Assembly (NCBI GenBank): GCA_933207985.1
Contig: OW240912.1
Coordinates: 358,788,290-358,852,289, forward strand
Direction of reading: 5' to 3'
DNA length: 64,000 nucleotides
From: Pelobates cultripes
Lineage: Eukaryota; Chordata; Amphibia; Anura; Pelobatidae
Shown: one piece after another, positions 1-11,810 of the stretch
Position numbering within the stretch: the first letter of the stretch is position 1
Layout of the letters: each line of letters opens with the position of its first letter
Translations under genes and position numbers: made by a program
The notes under the pieces: model-generated
Database searches by the model: none
Seen by the model: only the letters and a program-made list of their open reading frames with translations
Told to the model about the DNA's origin: nothing

Positions 1-900
1 ACACTCCTCCATTACAGCCACTGTCACATTCCCTCCATTTAAATCCCCGGTCACACTCCTCCATTACAGCCCCTGTCACATTCCCTCCATTACAGCCCCG
101 GTCACACTCCTCCATTACATCCCCTGTCACATTCCCTCCATTACAGCCCCAGTCACATTCCCCCATTACAGCCCCAGTCACATTCCCTCCATTACAGCCC
201 CAGTCACATTCCCCCATTACAGCCCCTGTCACATTCCCTCCATTACAGCCCCGGTCACACTCCTCCATTACATCCCCTGTCACATTCCCTCCATTACAGC
301 CCCAGTCACATTCCCCCATTACAGCCCCAGTCACATTCCCTCCATTACAGCCCCAGTCACATTCCCCCATTACAGCCCCAGTCACATTCCCTCCATTACA
401 GCCCCAGTCACATTCCCCCATTACAGCCCGTCACATTCCCCCATTACAGCCCCAGTCACATTCCTCCAAGTACAGCCCCGATTACATTACCTCTATTACA
501 GCCCCAGTCACATTCCCCATTACAGCCCCAGTCACATTCCCTCCATTGCAGCCCCAGTCCACATTCCCCATGCAGCCCCAGTCCATTCCCTCTAATACAG
601 CCCCAGTCACAGTCCCCATTACAGCCCCAGTAACATTCCTTCCACTACAGCCCCAGTCACATTCCTCCATTACAGCCCCAGTCACATTCCACTCCCATTA
701 CAGCCCCAGTCACATCCACCCATTACAGCCCCAGTCACATTCCCCATTACGGCCCCAGTCCGCATTCCCTCCATTACACTATTCACATATGCTTCCCTGT
801 AAGCTTAATTCACACTTCTCTACACGCATGACCATATTACCCTCTCTTACACTCAAGTTCCATTTCCCTCCATTACAGCACAGTCACACCGCCCTCCACG
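1..900. repeat. 26-bp minisatellite (tandem array)
   Basis: The window opens inside an array of a roughly 25-27 bp unit whose core reads CATTACAGCCCCAGTCACA followed by TTCCCTC or TTCCCC. Two unit types (25 and 26 bp) alternate over much of 100-430. Copies are near-identical to about 480, become irregular to about 775, and survive as isolated fragments to about 895 (a last CCATTACAGCACAGTCAC near 870). The array runs off the left edge, so its true length is unknown. Open frames on both strands here are by-products of the repeat. Confidence 0.95.
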
Positions 901-2494
901 TGCTCACTTTGCAAGATGTGTATCTGTAACTGGTGGAATTCTAGCATCCTGGAGAAAATGGCGATCTGGAGGTTCTAGGGACTTCTGTAATGTGCTCCTA
1001 TGACTCGGGTAGGTCTCTTTAGAATCTACCTACCTTTTAGTGTTCTAACTCTTTATATTGCATTTACTAACTAAACTAAATGAAGATTTATTTTGTGTAT
1101 CTCTAACAATATGTATGGAGAAAGCATCCTACAGGGTTATTTAAAAATATTTTAAAGGTATGTCTGCATGCTGTATGAAGGGTCTGTTCAAATCACATTG
1201 AAAAAATAAGTCTTGTAAGCTAATTATATTAAAACAATCAAGAAAAAATAATATTATAAAAACACACATAGTTACATGACTGGCACTATAACAAATAACC
1301 ATGTTAATTAGAATAACTTAATTATTTTAGATTACTGTGTGCATCACTTGCAGTCATTAATATACTGTAAATGGCTTGTGCAAGGATGTTTTATAGCCAG
1401 GATTATGGATACATCCCAGTATATAAACATAGGGAAACAGTCATTAGTGGATAATATAGCTTGTAATAACTTGAATAAAATCAGATTGAGAAAAATGCTG
1501 TAGTGGCATAGAAAGGCTTGAACTGGCTCAAAAGAAGCAGGAGATTTACATGGTATAACCTAGGTCCAGGCTCTATCATATGCAGCCCCATGGTTTAGCA
1601 TTGTACATTGAATGTAGTAGTGGAGTGGCAATTTACCAGCTTGGCCTGGTTTTCTAATGTCAGGCTAGGTGGAGTTAGCCATGAAATAGCCGTCTGTGCC
1701 CACATTAATACAACTTGGTGGTAACGACAGGTTTATATCATTTGAAAAAAATAGTATTATTAATTTTGTTTAGGATAATCAGTTATATATCATTGTTTAT
1801 TAATTTATGGTGTCTTGCAATTCTCTGTCTCTTTTTTATCTCTTGCTCTTTAATGAGTGTAATAACATCTAACAGCAATCTTAACACACCTCTTTGCCAT
1901 GACTGAGAATTCATACATATATTTTCTATAAAAATGTGTTATGCCCTGAAAAGAGAACTGTTAGTTTCCGAGAAGCGATAGTTCTTTGTTTCTTCGTCCC
2001 AGTAAATGCTATTGCAAAATTTAGCAATGGAGGTAAGTAAAAAAAGTATTTTTGTTATTAAGAAGGATAATTACTGGCATTTACATTAATCTTAAGTTTG
2101 AACCTTGGCATGTTGTATTGGGAGCTCAGTTTGCACTTAAAGAATTTGCATTGTTCGCCAAGTGTGGCCAGCAAAGCATCTAATGTAAAATAAATAATAA
2201 TAAAGAATTTTAAAGTACCAATTACCAAATACATAATTGCAGGAATAGCAAGTACAATAAGTTTGTTGTGAGATGCTAAGATATATATATTTTAAATTTA
2301 CTTTACAAAACCACATATAAAATGAACACTGCACAAATGAGAAATTTTTTTTCCCGGTAATAGGTTATAGCAGCACCTACTATTGGCTTATTGCCTTTCT
2401 AACCCAATTAGACAGGTAGTTAAATGACTTCCTTAGTCTGGTCTATGAATAGCAAAACAAAAGTCTAGTTAACTTTCTCATTTCCACTGTGTAC
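901..2494. other. Unannotated AT-rich spacer
   Basis: About 1.6 kb of AT-rich sequence without a recognisable coding segment, inverted repeat or tandem array. Short frames such as the one at 1715-1906 have no family signature and the composition of random AT-rich DNA. Confidence 0.6.
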
Positions 2495-2498
2495 TTAA

Positions 2499-2925
2499 AG
2501 GAACACTATAACATGTATTCCTGACCCTATTCTGTTTAAAACACTATCTAGCCTCCCTGGCGCCCCCCTTTACTCTCCTAAATATAGTAACATCTTACCT
2601 TTATTGCAGTCTGCTAGTGCTGGCTCTGCCTCTGATCTGCCTCATTGGCTGACATAATCAGAAGTGATAATCTCAGCCAATCACCCTGAATTGGCTGAGA
2701 TTGTTAATTCTGATGATTTCAGCCAAGGAGGTAAATCAGGGATGTCACCCTGGCCAAACAGCCTCTCCTCATAGAACTGCATTGAATCAATGCATCTCTA
2801 TGACGAAAGTTCAGTGTCTCCAGCCAGAGGTTAGAGACACTGAATGTCAGTGCTGCACACTGGGCAGCCATCACAACCTGTAAATGCCCCACCCATCACA
2901 ACCTGTGATTGCTGACCATTATTTT
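2499..2925 (+). mobile_element. Kolobok/T2-type MITE, family A, 3' truncated
   Basis: Starts after a TTAA (2495-2498) with AGGAACACTATAACATG, the left end also seen at 43578. The interior shares with the 43.6-kb and 51.7-kb copies a CTGACATAATCAGAAGTGATAA-like block, a GAATCAATGCATCTCTATGA block and a GAGACACTGAATGT block. No right terminus is present: similarity ends where the poly-T of the next element begins. TTAA followed by AGG is the signature of Xenopus T2/Kolobok MITEs; assigning these copies to that superfamily is inference. Confidence 0.7.
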
Positions 2926-3600
2926 TTTTTAATTTTTTTTTTGTAAATCTTTATTTTTGCATTGTTCACTGACAGAGTATACATCACCATATATTAAGCA
3001 AAATAGTCAAGTGTTATCAGCAGTGCAACACATTTATATTGGTGCTTACAAGAATAGTATAAGGAGAAAGAAGAAAATAGCAGTATAACACAAGTTTAAA
3101 AAACAAATTACTTGGTTCAATAGCTTGACAGTTTAGAAAGTACCAGCATGTAATCACATGAGTGACTTAACTTAGAGTGTGCCGAGTAGATAATGCTGAG
3201 ATAGATTAGACTCTTGAACCATGTATGCCAATATAGCAGTGAGGGATTTTGCATGGGTTAGTTGAATGGTCTAAAAGGCTAACTCTAGACCAAACATGAA
3301 TGATATAAGCATAATTTGCTGTGATGGTATAGTGAGAGTCTAGTGCCAAGCAGTAAAGTAGACGCTGTGCAGTACACATGCACCACAGAGTAAGAAATCA
3401 TATAAAGCAATTAGAGCAGATATAGGGAATATTGCTGTATAAGTGGACTGCAACCTACTCAGCCTGCAAGGGATATGTCAACAGTCTAGCGCAGGCAGTG
3501 CCCATCTGGAATGGTCAATGGAGGTCAAATCCTCTGTGGAGTGTGCCACAGGAGATAGAACTCGTTTATTGAAGATAAGAGAGCATTTTTTGTTGTTGCG
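2926..3600 (-). mobile_element. LINE-like 3' fragment (minus orientation)
   Basis: A T-rich run at 2928-2942 is followed by TGTAAATCTTTATTTTTGC, which on the minus strand reads as AATAAA plus GATTTAC plus poly-A: the 3' end of a retroposed element. The same terminal motif, AAAAATAAAGA(T/A)TT before the A-run, occurs at 24133 (plus strand) and 46950 (minus strand). The next several hundred bases lack coding potential and probably represent 3' UTR. The right limit is approximate. Confidence 0.5.
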
Positions 3601-4340
3601 TAATAGACTTATTTTGTAGTTTGCTTAGCTCCAGCCATGTGCAACTGTCTCAGTGCCACAATATCTTACCTCACTCCCGGGCAACCACGTGGTGATGTTT
3701 GACACTACGATCACACACCCTTTTTATGACGTGACGCATGCACATCAATGGCATAATGCAGATGATGCGATTTTGCGCTATTTTCAACACTTCAGACCGT
3801 TTTGGGGTGTGGCCTTAAAGCAAAAGACACTCCCATATAAATATACATCTTTTGCCTTGTACAGTACCCTTTTGTGGTTCAAGGCTTGTTCCCTATAGTG
3901 CTTCCTTTGTCTGTATCGCTTATCTGTTTTTTGACTCTGCTTGTACTTTAACTTTCCTGCTCTCTGGTATTCTGACTCGGCTATTCCTTAATCACTCTCC
4001 CAATTTCTGGCGTACTTAGATTTTTGGCCATCATCTGACTACTCTATTTCTCTACCATGTTAAGCCTGACCATTCTATGGTTTGGTAATACGTACTCTTT
4101 ATTTTTATTTATGTTTGTTTTATTCGTTATCAAAAGAAGGTATTACATGCTTTGAAGATAGTACATTTGACATAATACAGCACTGTAAGTTAGGGATGCA
4201 AATGGGCCTATCTTATGGAAAATGGCCCTGTCTTATTTTGGCTGAAAATTGGTCAGATCTGCAGAAAATTACACGTGCTGTCCTGCAGTCTTTCTTGGTG
4301 CACGTGGAGATTGGTGTAATGAGTGATCTAGTCCGCGGCT
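3601..4340. other. Unannotated spacer
   Basis: No coding signature, terminal repeat or tandem array was seen. A frame at 4082-4450 extends into the GC-rich block that follows but matches no family I recognise. Confidence 0.5.
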
Positions 4341-4625
4341 GCTTTCATCGGAATCAAAACAACGAGACACGCCTTCTACCCTGGCAAGGACCCGCGGGCC
4401 GCCCTGTGTGTGCTGAGCTTGTGTGTGAGGCCACCGGACTGAGCACCTGATTGCACCAAGTGAGGTTCCCGTCCGCAGCGAGGATCCCGCCCGCCATTCC
4501 AAACGTGAAGAACAGCAAGGGTAGAATAACCGAAACGGGGACGAGCAGGAGAACGGGGCCGTGAGCAAGTTCTGTAAACGGACGGTGTGCAGACACCAAG
4601 AACGGTAAGATCTGCCTCTGGGCTA
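4341..4625. other. GC-rich, CpG-containing block
   Basis: A local rise in GC and CpG (GACCCGCGGGCCGCCC, several CCCGC and CGG words) stands out from AT-rich flanks. It ends with CAAGAACGGTAAGATC, an acceptable splice-donor word. It could be a CpG-rich first exon, a LINE 5' region or simple GC-rich repeat DNA. Frames on both strands overlap and none is recognisable, so no gene is called. Confidence 0.25.
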
Positions 4626-4689
4626 GACAGGGTTAACCTAGCATGCATTGACTGAGAGCCACTGACAGCCCCAGGCACAACTGGATGGG

Positions 4690-4965
4690 GAGCACAGTCC
4701 TGTGGGGGGGCCCATGTCTGTAGGTGGATGGTGGGCACATGTCTATGGGGGGCACAGCTCTCTGGCTGGATGGGGAGCTCAATCCTATGAGGGCACATGT
4801 GGATGGGGGGAACAGCTCTCTGGCTGGATGGGGGGCACATGTGGATGGGGGGCACAGTCCGATGGCGGACACAGCTCTCTGGCTGGATGGGGAGCACAGT
4901 CCTATGGGTGGATTGCGGGAACAGTCCTATGTGGGGCACAGCTCTCTGGCTGGGTGGATGGATTG
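4690..4965. repeat. G-rich minisatellite
   Basis: A degenerate tandem array built from two alternating modules, GGGGCACAGCTCTCTGGCTG plus GATGGGG, and GCACATGTGGATGGGG or CACAGTCCTATGGG. At least four CTCTCTGGCTGG cores are visible (near 4750, 4815, 4875 and 4940). The long frames here on both strands (for example 4376-4939) are low-complexity translations of this array. Confidence 0.85.
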
Positions 4966-5299
4966 GCTAACATCAGCCCAAGCAGGACTCACTGTAAATC
5001 AATCTTGTTAGAATACTTAGCATTTTAAAATCAATTGGATAAAATAAGTAATTTTCGGTTTAGGTTTTTGGCCAAGGGCATCCTGAATTTTCGGTTGATT
5101 CTGTGGTGTTAGGCGTCTAAGTAACCATTACCGTTTACAATGATATCCTGGCCTAAGAAAATGTGTTCCCCACCCTTGTAGGCTAGTTGGGGCACTTTGA
5201 CTTTGTCTGAGTCAACTTTTCCTCTATACTAAGTTTCTTCTAGTGGAACTTTGTGTTGTTAGGGGTAATTTTGGATGGTTGAGGGAGAGTTACATTGTG

Positions 5300-7790
5300 T
5301 TATTTTTAAGGTACCTGCACCAAGGGCCCCACGTGGAGGTGTATTGGTGGTATTATTTAGACATGGAGTAACATGTTTCCTCTAAGTTTCTAGTGGTTTC
5401 TACTTTCTGGATCCAGTCTCTTATTGATGGGGGGTTTGGCTTTTTCCAGAACATTGGGATTAGTTGGTTTTCTGCTGTTATTAGATGTAGGAGTCCACCA
5501 GATGTGTGCTGAGTTGCCGTTCGGTTGTTGGCATCTCCAGCATTTGTTGGGTGAGTGTGGGGACAAGGAGAGGAGTTTTGCGGGGTGTAGTGCCACCTAA
5601 TAATTCTTTTTCAGTTACTCTTTTGGGCCACTATGTTTTGAGTGTTGTGAATGAGCTTGAATATTTTAGGCCATTGTTCTGGTGTTAGGGAAATGTTCAG
5701 TTCTTTTTCCCAGCTTGGAGTATAGACCAGGAGGTGTTTGGGTTGGGTGGATAAGAGCAGGGTGTACATTAGGGAAATTAATTTGCCAAGGGTCCTGTCC
5801 TTATGAAGTGCAGTAGGGGCGGAGGGAGTGCAATGGTTTTACCCGAGAGTCATCTATCAGAGTTCCTAAAGTCAGGTAGGGGGTTGTGTGGTAATCTCTG
5901 TACGTCTTTCCGTCTTCCCCTGGTTTGAATAAAGGGTTGTGTGTAATTGGGTAGAGAGGTGACGGGTATGGTAATATCTGTTGGTGGTTTCTCACATGGG
6001 CCCACATTCTCAGGGTTATGGTTGGGTGTGCCTGATGGTTCAGGAGAGCTTGCCCAGATTCATGCCATGGAATTGTGTATATTGGGACCCTGAAGAATGA
6101 GCCTTCCAGGTGTACCCACTGTTTGGTTGAGCTGTGCTCCGACAAGTCATATACTCTGGTCAGTAGAGTGGTTTTGTGGTAGGTTTCTAAGTCGAGGAGG
6201 CCCAGTCCGCCTTCCTCTTTCGGTCTTGTGAGTAAAGAATTGGATAGTCTGGGGTGTTTATGGGCCCATATGAAGGTTGTGAATGTTTTGCGTATGGTAG
6301 TGAATAGGAGTTTGGGTAGTGAAATGGGCAACACTTGTAACATGTAAAGGAGTCGAGGTAAGACATTCATATTCAGGGTGTTCAATCGGCAGAACCATCC
6401 AAAGTGTGGCATATTCCATGAAGGTAAATCTTTCGAAAATGGATTAGATTAATTAGGGAAAATTACTGTCATACACTTGTGTCAGTACTTTGTGGATTTG
6501 GACCCCCAGGTACTTTATAGATGCATCTACCCATGTAAAGGTATAGGTTCTTTGAAGTAATAATTCTGTTTCTCGAGGTATGGTGAGTGGGAGAATTTCA
6601 CACTTGCTAAGATTTGCCTGGAAGTTTGAGATTCTACTGTATAGTGTAATTTCTTGTATGAGATGGGGTAGTGTGTGGATGGAATCTGAGACTGTGAACA
6701 ACATATCGTCCGCAAAGGTAGAGATTTTGTGTTCTGTGCCTCCTGCTCGGACTCCTTGACTTCCTTGGGGGTTGTCTCTAATGCCCTGGAGGAAGGGTTC
6801 CAGGACCAGGACAAATAGGAGGGGGGAAAGAGGGCATCCCTGCCTTGTACCATTTCAGATAGCCACTGGATTTGACAGTTGGCCATTAATTCGTATTCTC
6901 GCTGTAGGTGTAGAGTATAATGCCCTTAGTCACTGTAGCCAATTTAGGCCAAAGCCCATGTGTTGCAGAGTTGCCATCATGAGGGTCCAGTTTACCCTGT
7001 CAAACGCCTTTTCAGCGTATATTGACAGGAGTAGACGTGAACCCCCGGTGAGTTTTGAGAAGTGGATCAAGTTTAATATTTTTGTTTAATAGTTTGAGGT
7101 CTACGTTGATAAGAGAAATGGGCCTGTAGCTTCCACGGAGGGTTGGGTCTTTTTCAGGTTTGGGTAGTAGAGTTATTGTGGCGTTTAGTGCTTGTGGCGG
7201 GAGGGCCGGTATTTTGAGGAGGGAATTGAAGGAGTTAAGAAAGTGTGTGGACAGCGAAGAAGTGAATAATTTATAGTATTTGGCTGTGAGGTCATCTGGG
7301 CCTAGGCTTTTTTGTTACTACGTGGAATTCCTTGCTTGTTATGGGATGTTCTAGTGAGTGTTGTATGTTTCTTGGTATTGTGGACTTAATTCTGTGCGTG
7401 AGGAAGTCTTGTTCCTCTGTGTGAGGGGGGTCAGGGGATAGTTCTTAAATTGTAAAGTGCTGAGTAGAAGTCGTGAAAGTCTGATATCTGATAACTGTCA
7501 TTAATTGGGATTTGGTGCCTTCCTTATTTTAATGGAGGAAATAAAGGTGTTTTCCCTTTGTTTTCTGAGGGCATGTGCTAGTAAGTGGCCGCTTTTCCCC
7601 CCTTGGGTGTAGTATAGGCTTTTGGTGAGAGCAAGTTTGCGTTTGGTTTGCATATTCAGGAGTATGTTTAGTTCGGTCCTCTTTTCTACCAATGTTTTGT
7701 AGGTTGCTAAGTTCAAGTCCAATTTGTGGGCTGTTTCCAGGGTCCTAATATCGTGTATGAGTTGGGTAGCCTTTTTGTCCCTCTGTCTCT
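5300..7790 (-). pseudogene. L1 ORF2p reverse transcriptase and C-terminal region
   Basis: Continues the frame interrupted by the nested insertion. Visible on the minus strand: a linker ending QGGKSGHLLAHALRKQRE; RPISLINVDLKLLNK near 7110; the finger/palm segment TRQGCPLSPLLFVLVLEPF near 6830; the catalytic FADDMLF near 6700; the thumb segment with KYLGVQIHK near 6500; LPRLLYMLQVLP near 6340; EEGGLGLLDLETYHKTTLL near 6200; and the C-terminal KCWRCQQPNGNSAHIWW near 5530, the cysteine motif of L1 ORF2p. Several stops and frameshifts separate these blocks. The FADD catalytic core survives but the protein cannot be made. Confidence 0.9.
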
Positions 7791-8806
7791 GTCTCTCTTT
7801 TTTTTTTGCAGTGCATAGATTGAGTACAAACAGGCTAGAGGTACCCCAACGGCATAGTAGAGCATCACATGTGACATTTGGGGTAATTAGCAAAGACTTG
7901 CACTTTTTTTTAAATATTAAGAACAAGATAAACCTCAAGCTAATCAATCATGTCTGACATTGAGGATACACTGAGGAGAGTCACAATGTTGGCTATTACA
8001 GTGAAAGGAGCCAGGTATGTGCCTCATATTTTGACAACCTATGTAACCATGCAGACATGGAGAGGGAACAAAATGTACGTTAGGTAAACATGCTTGTAAG
8101 ATTGTTGTTAGTGCGCACCTGGGTGCAGTGTCGGCAGAAGTGTGTACTGCTGTGATATTAGGTAGTGTATGGAGAGGTGGCTGAAAGGAAAGCAAAACAT
8201 AAGAAAAGCATAATAACGGTGCCCCAGTAGTTACCGTCTTGCCTCGTGCGTTTGTGTAGGCTGCGTCCGCCATCTTGGGATTTTGAGCCGCACTGTGTGG
8301 TTTGTTCTGTGAGCTAATGAAGCAACTCTAGTATAGCTGTCTGCTCTCCAGGGGGGGACCGGGATATCCCCCGCCGGTCTAGAGGGGGGTAGGAAAGTCG
8401 CTTGTGTAGTGGCTTGGTACAGCGAGAGGAGAGCGGCCGTCTCTTCCCCGTTCTGCCTCCAGTAGGCCTCAACTTGGTGCGGTTCTCAATGCTTCCGAGC
8501 GTCGATAAAGGTGCTCACGAGTAGGGTAGGGTGCCCCTAGCATGGATTTCACCTAAAGCAGAAGATTCTGAGTTGTCAGCCCGGGGTAAGCAGCGAGAGG
8601 AGAGCGGCCGTCTCTTCCCCGTTCTGCCTCCAGTAGGCCTTAACTTGGTGCGGTTCTCAATGCTTCCGAGCGTCGATAAAGGTGCTCACGAGTAGGGTAG
8701 GGTGCCCCCAGCATGGATTTCACCTAAAGCAGAAGATTCTGAGTTGTCAGCCCGGGGTAAGCAGCGTTTACAGCAGGAGCTGCTTGCAGTCCAGGCTCCA
8801 CCCCCC
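7791..8806 (-). mobile_element. Nested retro-insertion inside L1 ORF2 with 14-bp TSD
   Basis: GTCCCTCTGTCTCT is present at 7777-7790 and again at 8807-8820. Between them lie 1016 bp absent from L1 ORF2. Removing the insert and one repeat restores a continuous L1 reading frame across the junction. The insert ends, on the minus strand, in an A-run (T-run at about 7798-7807), so it was retroposed in the same orientation as the host L1. Its 5' part holds two 171-bp monomers and a GC-rich leader with CAAGATGGCGGACGC, resembling a LINE 5' UTR. Its 3' part is AT-rich and non-coding. It may be an internally deleted or spliced L1 transcript. Confidence 0.85.
8421..8762. repeat. Two tandem 171-bp monomers
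   Basis: Units 8421-8591 and 8592-8762 differ at about two positions (CCTCAACTT versus CCTTAACTT, and CCCCTAGC versus CCCCCAGC). A third unit begins and breaks off at GCAGCG. On the strand of the insert they lie at the 5' end, upstream of the leader, the position of promoter monomers in mouse L1 5' UTRs. Confidence 0.93.
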
Positions 8807-8821
8807 GTCCCTCTGTCTCTT

Positions 8822-9645
8822 ATGTGTTGATGCTATTCTAATAATTATGCTTCTTATTGTACTCTTGTGGGCTTCCCATATGATCGGGTTTGATGAGTCT
8901 GGGTATGTGTTAAGGGAGAAATATTGGTCTAGTTCTGATCTAATTTGGGCCTGTACCTCTGTGTAGTTCAGTAGAGTATTGTTCAATTTCCACTGGGGTG
9001 GAGGGGTGTATGGATGGAATTGTGATGGTCATGGACAGACCATGTGATTGGCTCGTATGTGCATGATGTGATTAAATTTGGGAATTTGTAGGGGAGGAAG
9101 AACATGTCAATCCTCGAGTAAGAGCCTGATGGGTGGGAATAAAAGGAGTAGTCTCTCCTCATTGGTTGGCAAGTCCACCAACAATCGTACAGTTGGTCTG
9201 TGTCTAGAAGCTTTTGTATATGATTCCTTATGGAGGAGTGGTATGATTGTGCTTCGGAAGTCGTGTCTAGTAGTGAAATGTTAAAAGCTCATTCGAGGAT
9301 TTGGAGTCCTTTAGTGAATTGTTCCAGGTTATTTAAGATTTTTCGGAGCGTGTGAAATCTACCGCTGTCATCAGCGCTGTGGTCCTGGTATACATAGGGG
9401 AGGTTTGATTTAAACAAAATCGCCACGCCTCGTGATTTTGACATTGAGTAGTTGATAAAGTACCCCTTGGGGAAGTTTTTGTTTCTGAGGGAGGGTGCAA
9501 AGTCTTTGTGAAAGTGTGTTTCTTGTATAAAGACAACCTCTGCCTTAAGTTTGTGGTAGTCGGTTAGGGCCATATGTATTTTATTCAGGGGTATTTAATC
9601 CCCTCGCATTGTGTGTAATCAGGGACAGAGAGGCTATCTTGTGTA
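8822..9645 (-). pseudogene. L1 ORF2p apurinic-like endonuclease domain
   Basis: The endonuclease nicks target DNA to prime reverse transcription. The N-terminal motif reads LITHNARGLNTPE near 9640, followed by a one-base frameshift and then KAEVVFIQETHF (the catalytic QET region), SRGVAILF, RDYSFYSHPSGSYSRIDMFF near 9150 and the linker ELDQYFSLNTYPDSSNPIIW. All are standard L1 EN landmarks. A stop and a frameshift break the reading. The domain ends at the 14-bp target site of the nested insertion, beyond which the frame resumes. Confidence 0.88.
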
Positions 9646-10772
9646 CCTGTAGGGTTAAGGGTGGAAGTTTACTTGTGTCTCTTTACTGTGTTCCAGTGCT
9701 GCAGGTGGTAAAATGTCTATGCAAAAACAGTACTATAAAATTTACAATGCAATCAAAATGAAAACATAAACATAAAGTGACAATAGAGATGTCTTATCAA
9801 CAATATTACAACTATATACAGTGTTGCGGTTCTTAGGTCTTGAGTGTTGTAGTTTTGATGTAGGAACCGGGTCGAATAGTGTATGCTGGTGTTTGTCATG
9901 GAGATATTCAGAGTATACAGGTAGCACTTATTGCACTGCTTAAAGTGAAATGGGGTACGTTCGGTGGGGAATATTGTCTGTCAGTCTCTGTGGCTTATGT
10001 GAGATGTGTGAATTGAAAGTGTCTCATAGGCTGACTTTCAAATGTGAGTGTTCGTAGGAGATTTGTGTTGTCTTCTGAGTGTAGTTGGTAATACATGCTT
10101 TCAGGTCAAAATCAAACATATGTGATGAAAACATATTGGAAGTATGTAGGTGTTGCCGGTGAGTATTAGCTCAGACCATCCGCCCTGAGATCCTAGATGA
10201 TGTGTTTATTGTTGTTTTTTGTGTGTTTCCCCTCATGTTCATTGCTAAGGTACATATTGTTTGAATGTTTTTCCTGTCTGGTATTTCTCTCAGCTGAGCT
10301 TCAGATGATGGGTGGGAGACAGGCCTAATGGTGTGAGTGTTTATTTGTGTGTTCTGGTTGTCGTGAAATATTTAGAGAAGGGTAGGATGTGAGAGGAGAT
10401 GCATTCATACATGTGTAACTAGTTTACGAGTAACAGTTTCAGAGACATGCAACCTGGCTGATATCAGTGCACCGTCGTTACCAGAATAGGCCTTCTGCAG
10501 TCCGTGAATATAGAGTCCTAGTCATGTGTCTTTGTACGCCAGGGTGGTACACGCTGCGTTGGCCCTTAGGTGATAAGCAGTCCTTTAGATGTGGATTGCC
10601 AGTCAGTCTCTCCCTTTTGGAAGGTCCATTTGCAATGGTTTTATGTGCCATTAATTAAGCATAGTATGCGTCCTTGAATGCGTGTGTGCAGTGTGGGTTT
10701 CAGTTCCGAGAGGAGTGGAAGGAAAACAAGAGTAATCCATCTAGGGATCCAGTGCGCAAATGTGCTGCCGAC

Positions 10773-11810
10773 TCACTCCATGTTCATGCTTGGTGGTCGT
10801 CTTTTGTCACGACCTGGGGCATCCATGGGGTCTGTTCTTCTTTTCTTCATGGGAGTGCGCCATTTTTGTGTTTTTGGCTGATAGTTGTTTAGTTGTGACG
10901 GGTTTGGAGGGTACCAGTCCATGTGTCTAATACTTAGTTCCAAAGCTAAGACAGTTAGGGCGAAAGGGAAACCCCAGCGATACTTGATATTTCGTGCCCT
11001 TAGTTGATCCGTTATGGGCGTGAGGGCCCTTCTGGCTTGCAAAGTCAGCCATGGGTAGACTTGAATTTTGTGCCCGTGGAACAGTAGTGGGGAGTCTGTG
11101 TCCCATAGTGCTCTCAGCACCTTTTCCTTAGCCGAGAAGTAGTGGAGGCGTCATAGTATGTCTTGGGGAACTTCTCCCGCTGCATTCTTAAGCCTTAGTG
11201 AGCAGTGTGCCCTGTCAAACAGTAAGGGAGCATCCGAGGAGCGACCTAGTATGAGGTTGCATAGTTCCTTAAGGGTGTTTGGTAGGTCTTCATTTGCTTC
11301 TTCAGTTATTCCCCTTATTCTAATGTTGTTTCTGCATCCCCGATTGTCAACATCATCTAGGGATCGTTGGAGTTGGGACAGGTACATTGCGTGGGACTCT
11401 ACTTTGGTGGTAAGTAAGTACATTTCCGCCTGTGTGGTCCCCCTTTCATCTTCCAAATCCTGGACACGGTGGCCTACCTGGCGTATGTCGGAACCGAGGC
11501 TGTCCAGTTGTGTTGGAAGGAGGTCTCCAGTTTCCCCAGCATTATGGCTAAATCGGATCTCGATGCTAGGTTCCTGAGAGTATATTTTATGTCCAGGTCA
11601 GTTGAGCCCATAGAGCCGTCCGATATGGCTGGGATAGGCGGTTTGAAACCAGCGTGTGTTTCCGCCGGCGCCATGTTGCAATCAGTGAAGCATGTGGTCC
11701 TCATACTCTTTGAAGAGTTTAGTGAAAGGTTTAGTGAGAGAGCTTGTTTTCTTTGCCGGGGTCTTCTCTGAGCCTGTGTGGGAACTTTGGGATGTTTTGG
11801 GGTTCCCCAT
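10773..11810 (-). pseudogene. L1 ORF1p-like RNA-binding protein (broken)
   Basis: L1 ORF1p is the trimeric RNA-binding chaperone of the L1 ribonucleoprotein. A start is visible on the minus strand at 11810, giving MGNPKTSQSSHTGSEKTPAK. The frame is then interrupted and resumes with a heptad-like stretch, the RRM motif NNIRIRGI (in the 11456-11151 frame), and, after another frameshift, the C-terminal domain with IQVYPWLTLQARRALTPI (in the 11120-10773 frame). Domain order (coiled coil, RRM, CTD) matches the L1 ORF1p (transposase_22) family. At least two disruptions make it a pseudogene. The plus-strand frames at 11158-11771 are antisense shadows. Confidence 0.85.

Noticed and set aside
1..900. 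CRISPR array
   Set aside because: The unit is continuous without unique spacers, and the DNA is clearly vertebrate.
4376..4939. 187-codon minus-strand frame rich in PIQPES and HRTV motifs
   Set aside because: It follows the G-rich minisatellite at 4690-4965; periodic product, no domain.
6772..7089. Plus-strand 105-codon frame
   Set aside because: Antisense to the L1 reverse transcriptase, whose motifs are on the minus strand.
11158..11771. Plus-strand frames of 139 and 100 codons
   Set aside because: Antisense to L1 ORF1, which carries the family motifs on the other strand.
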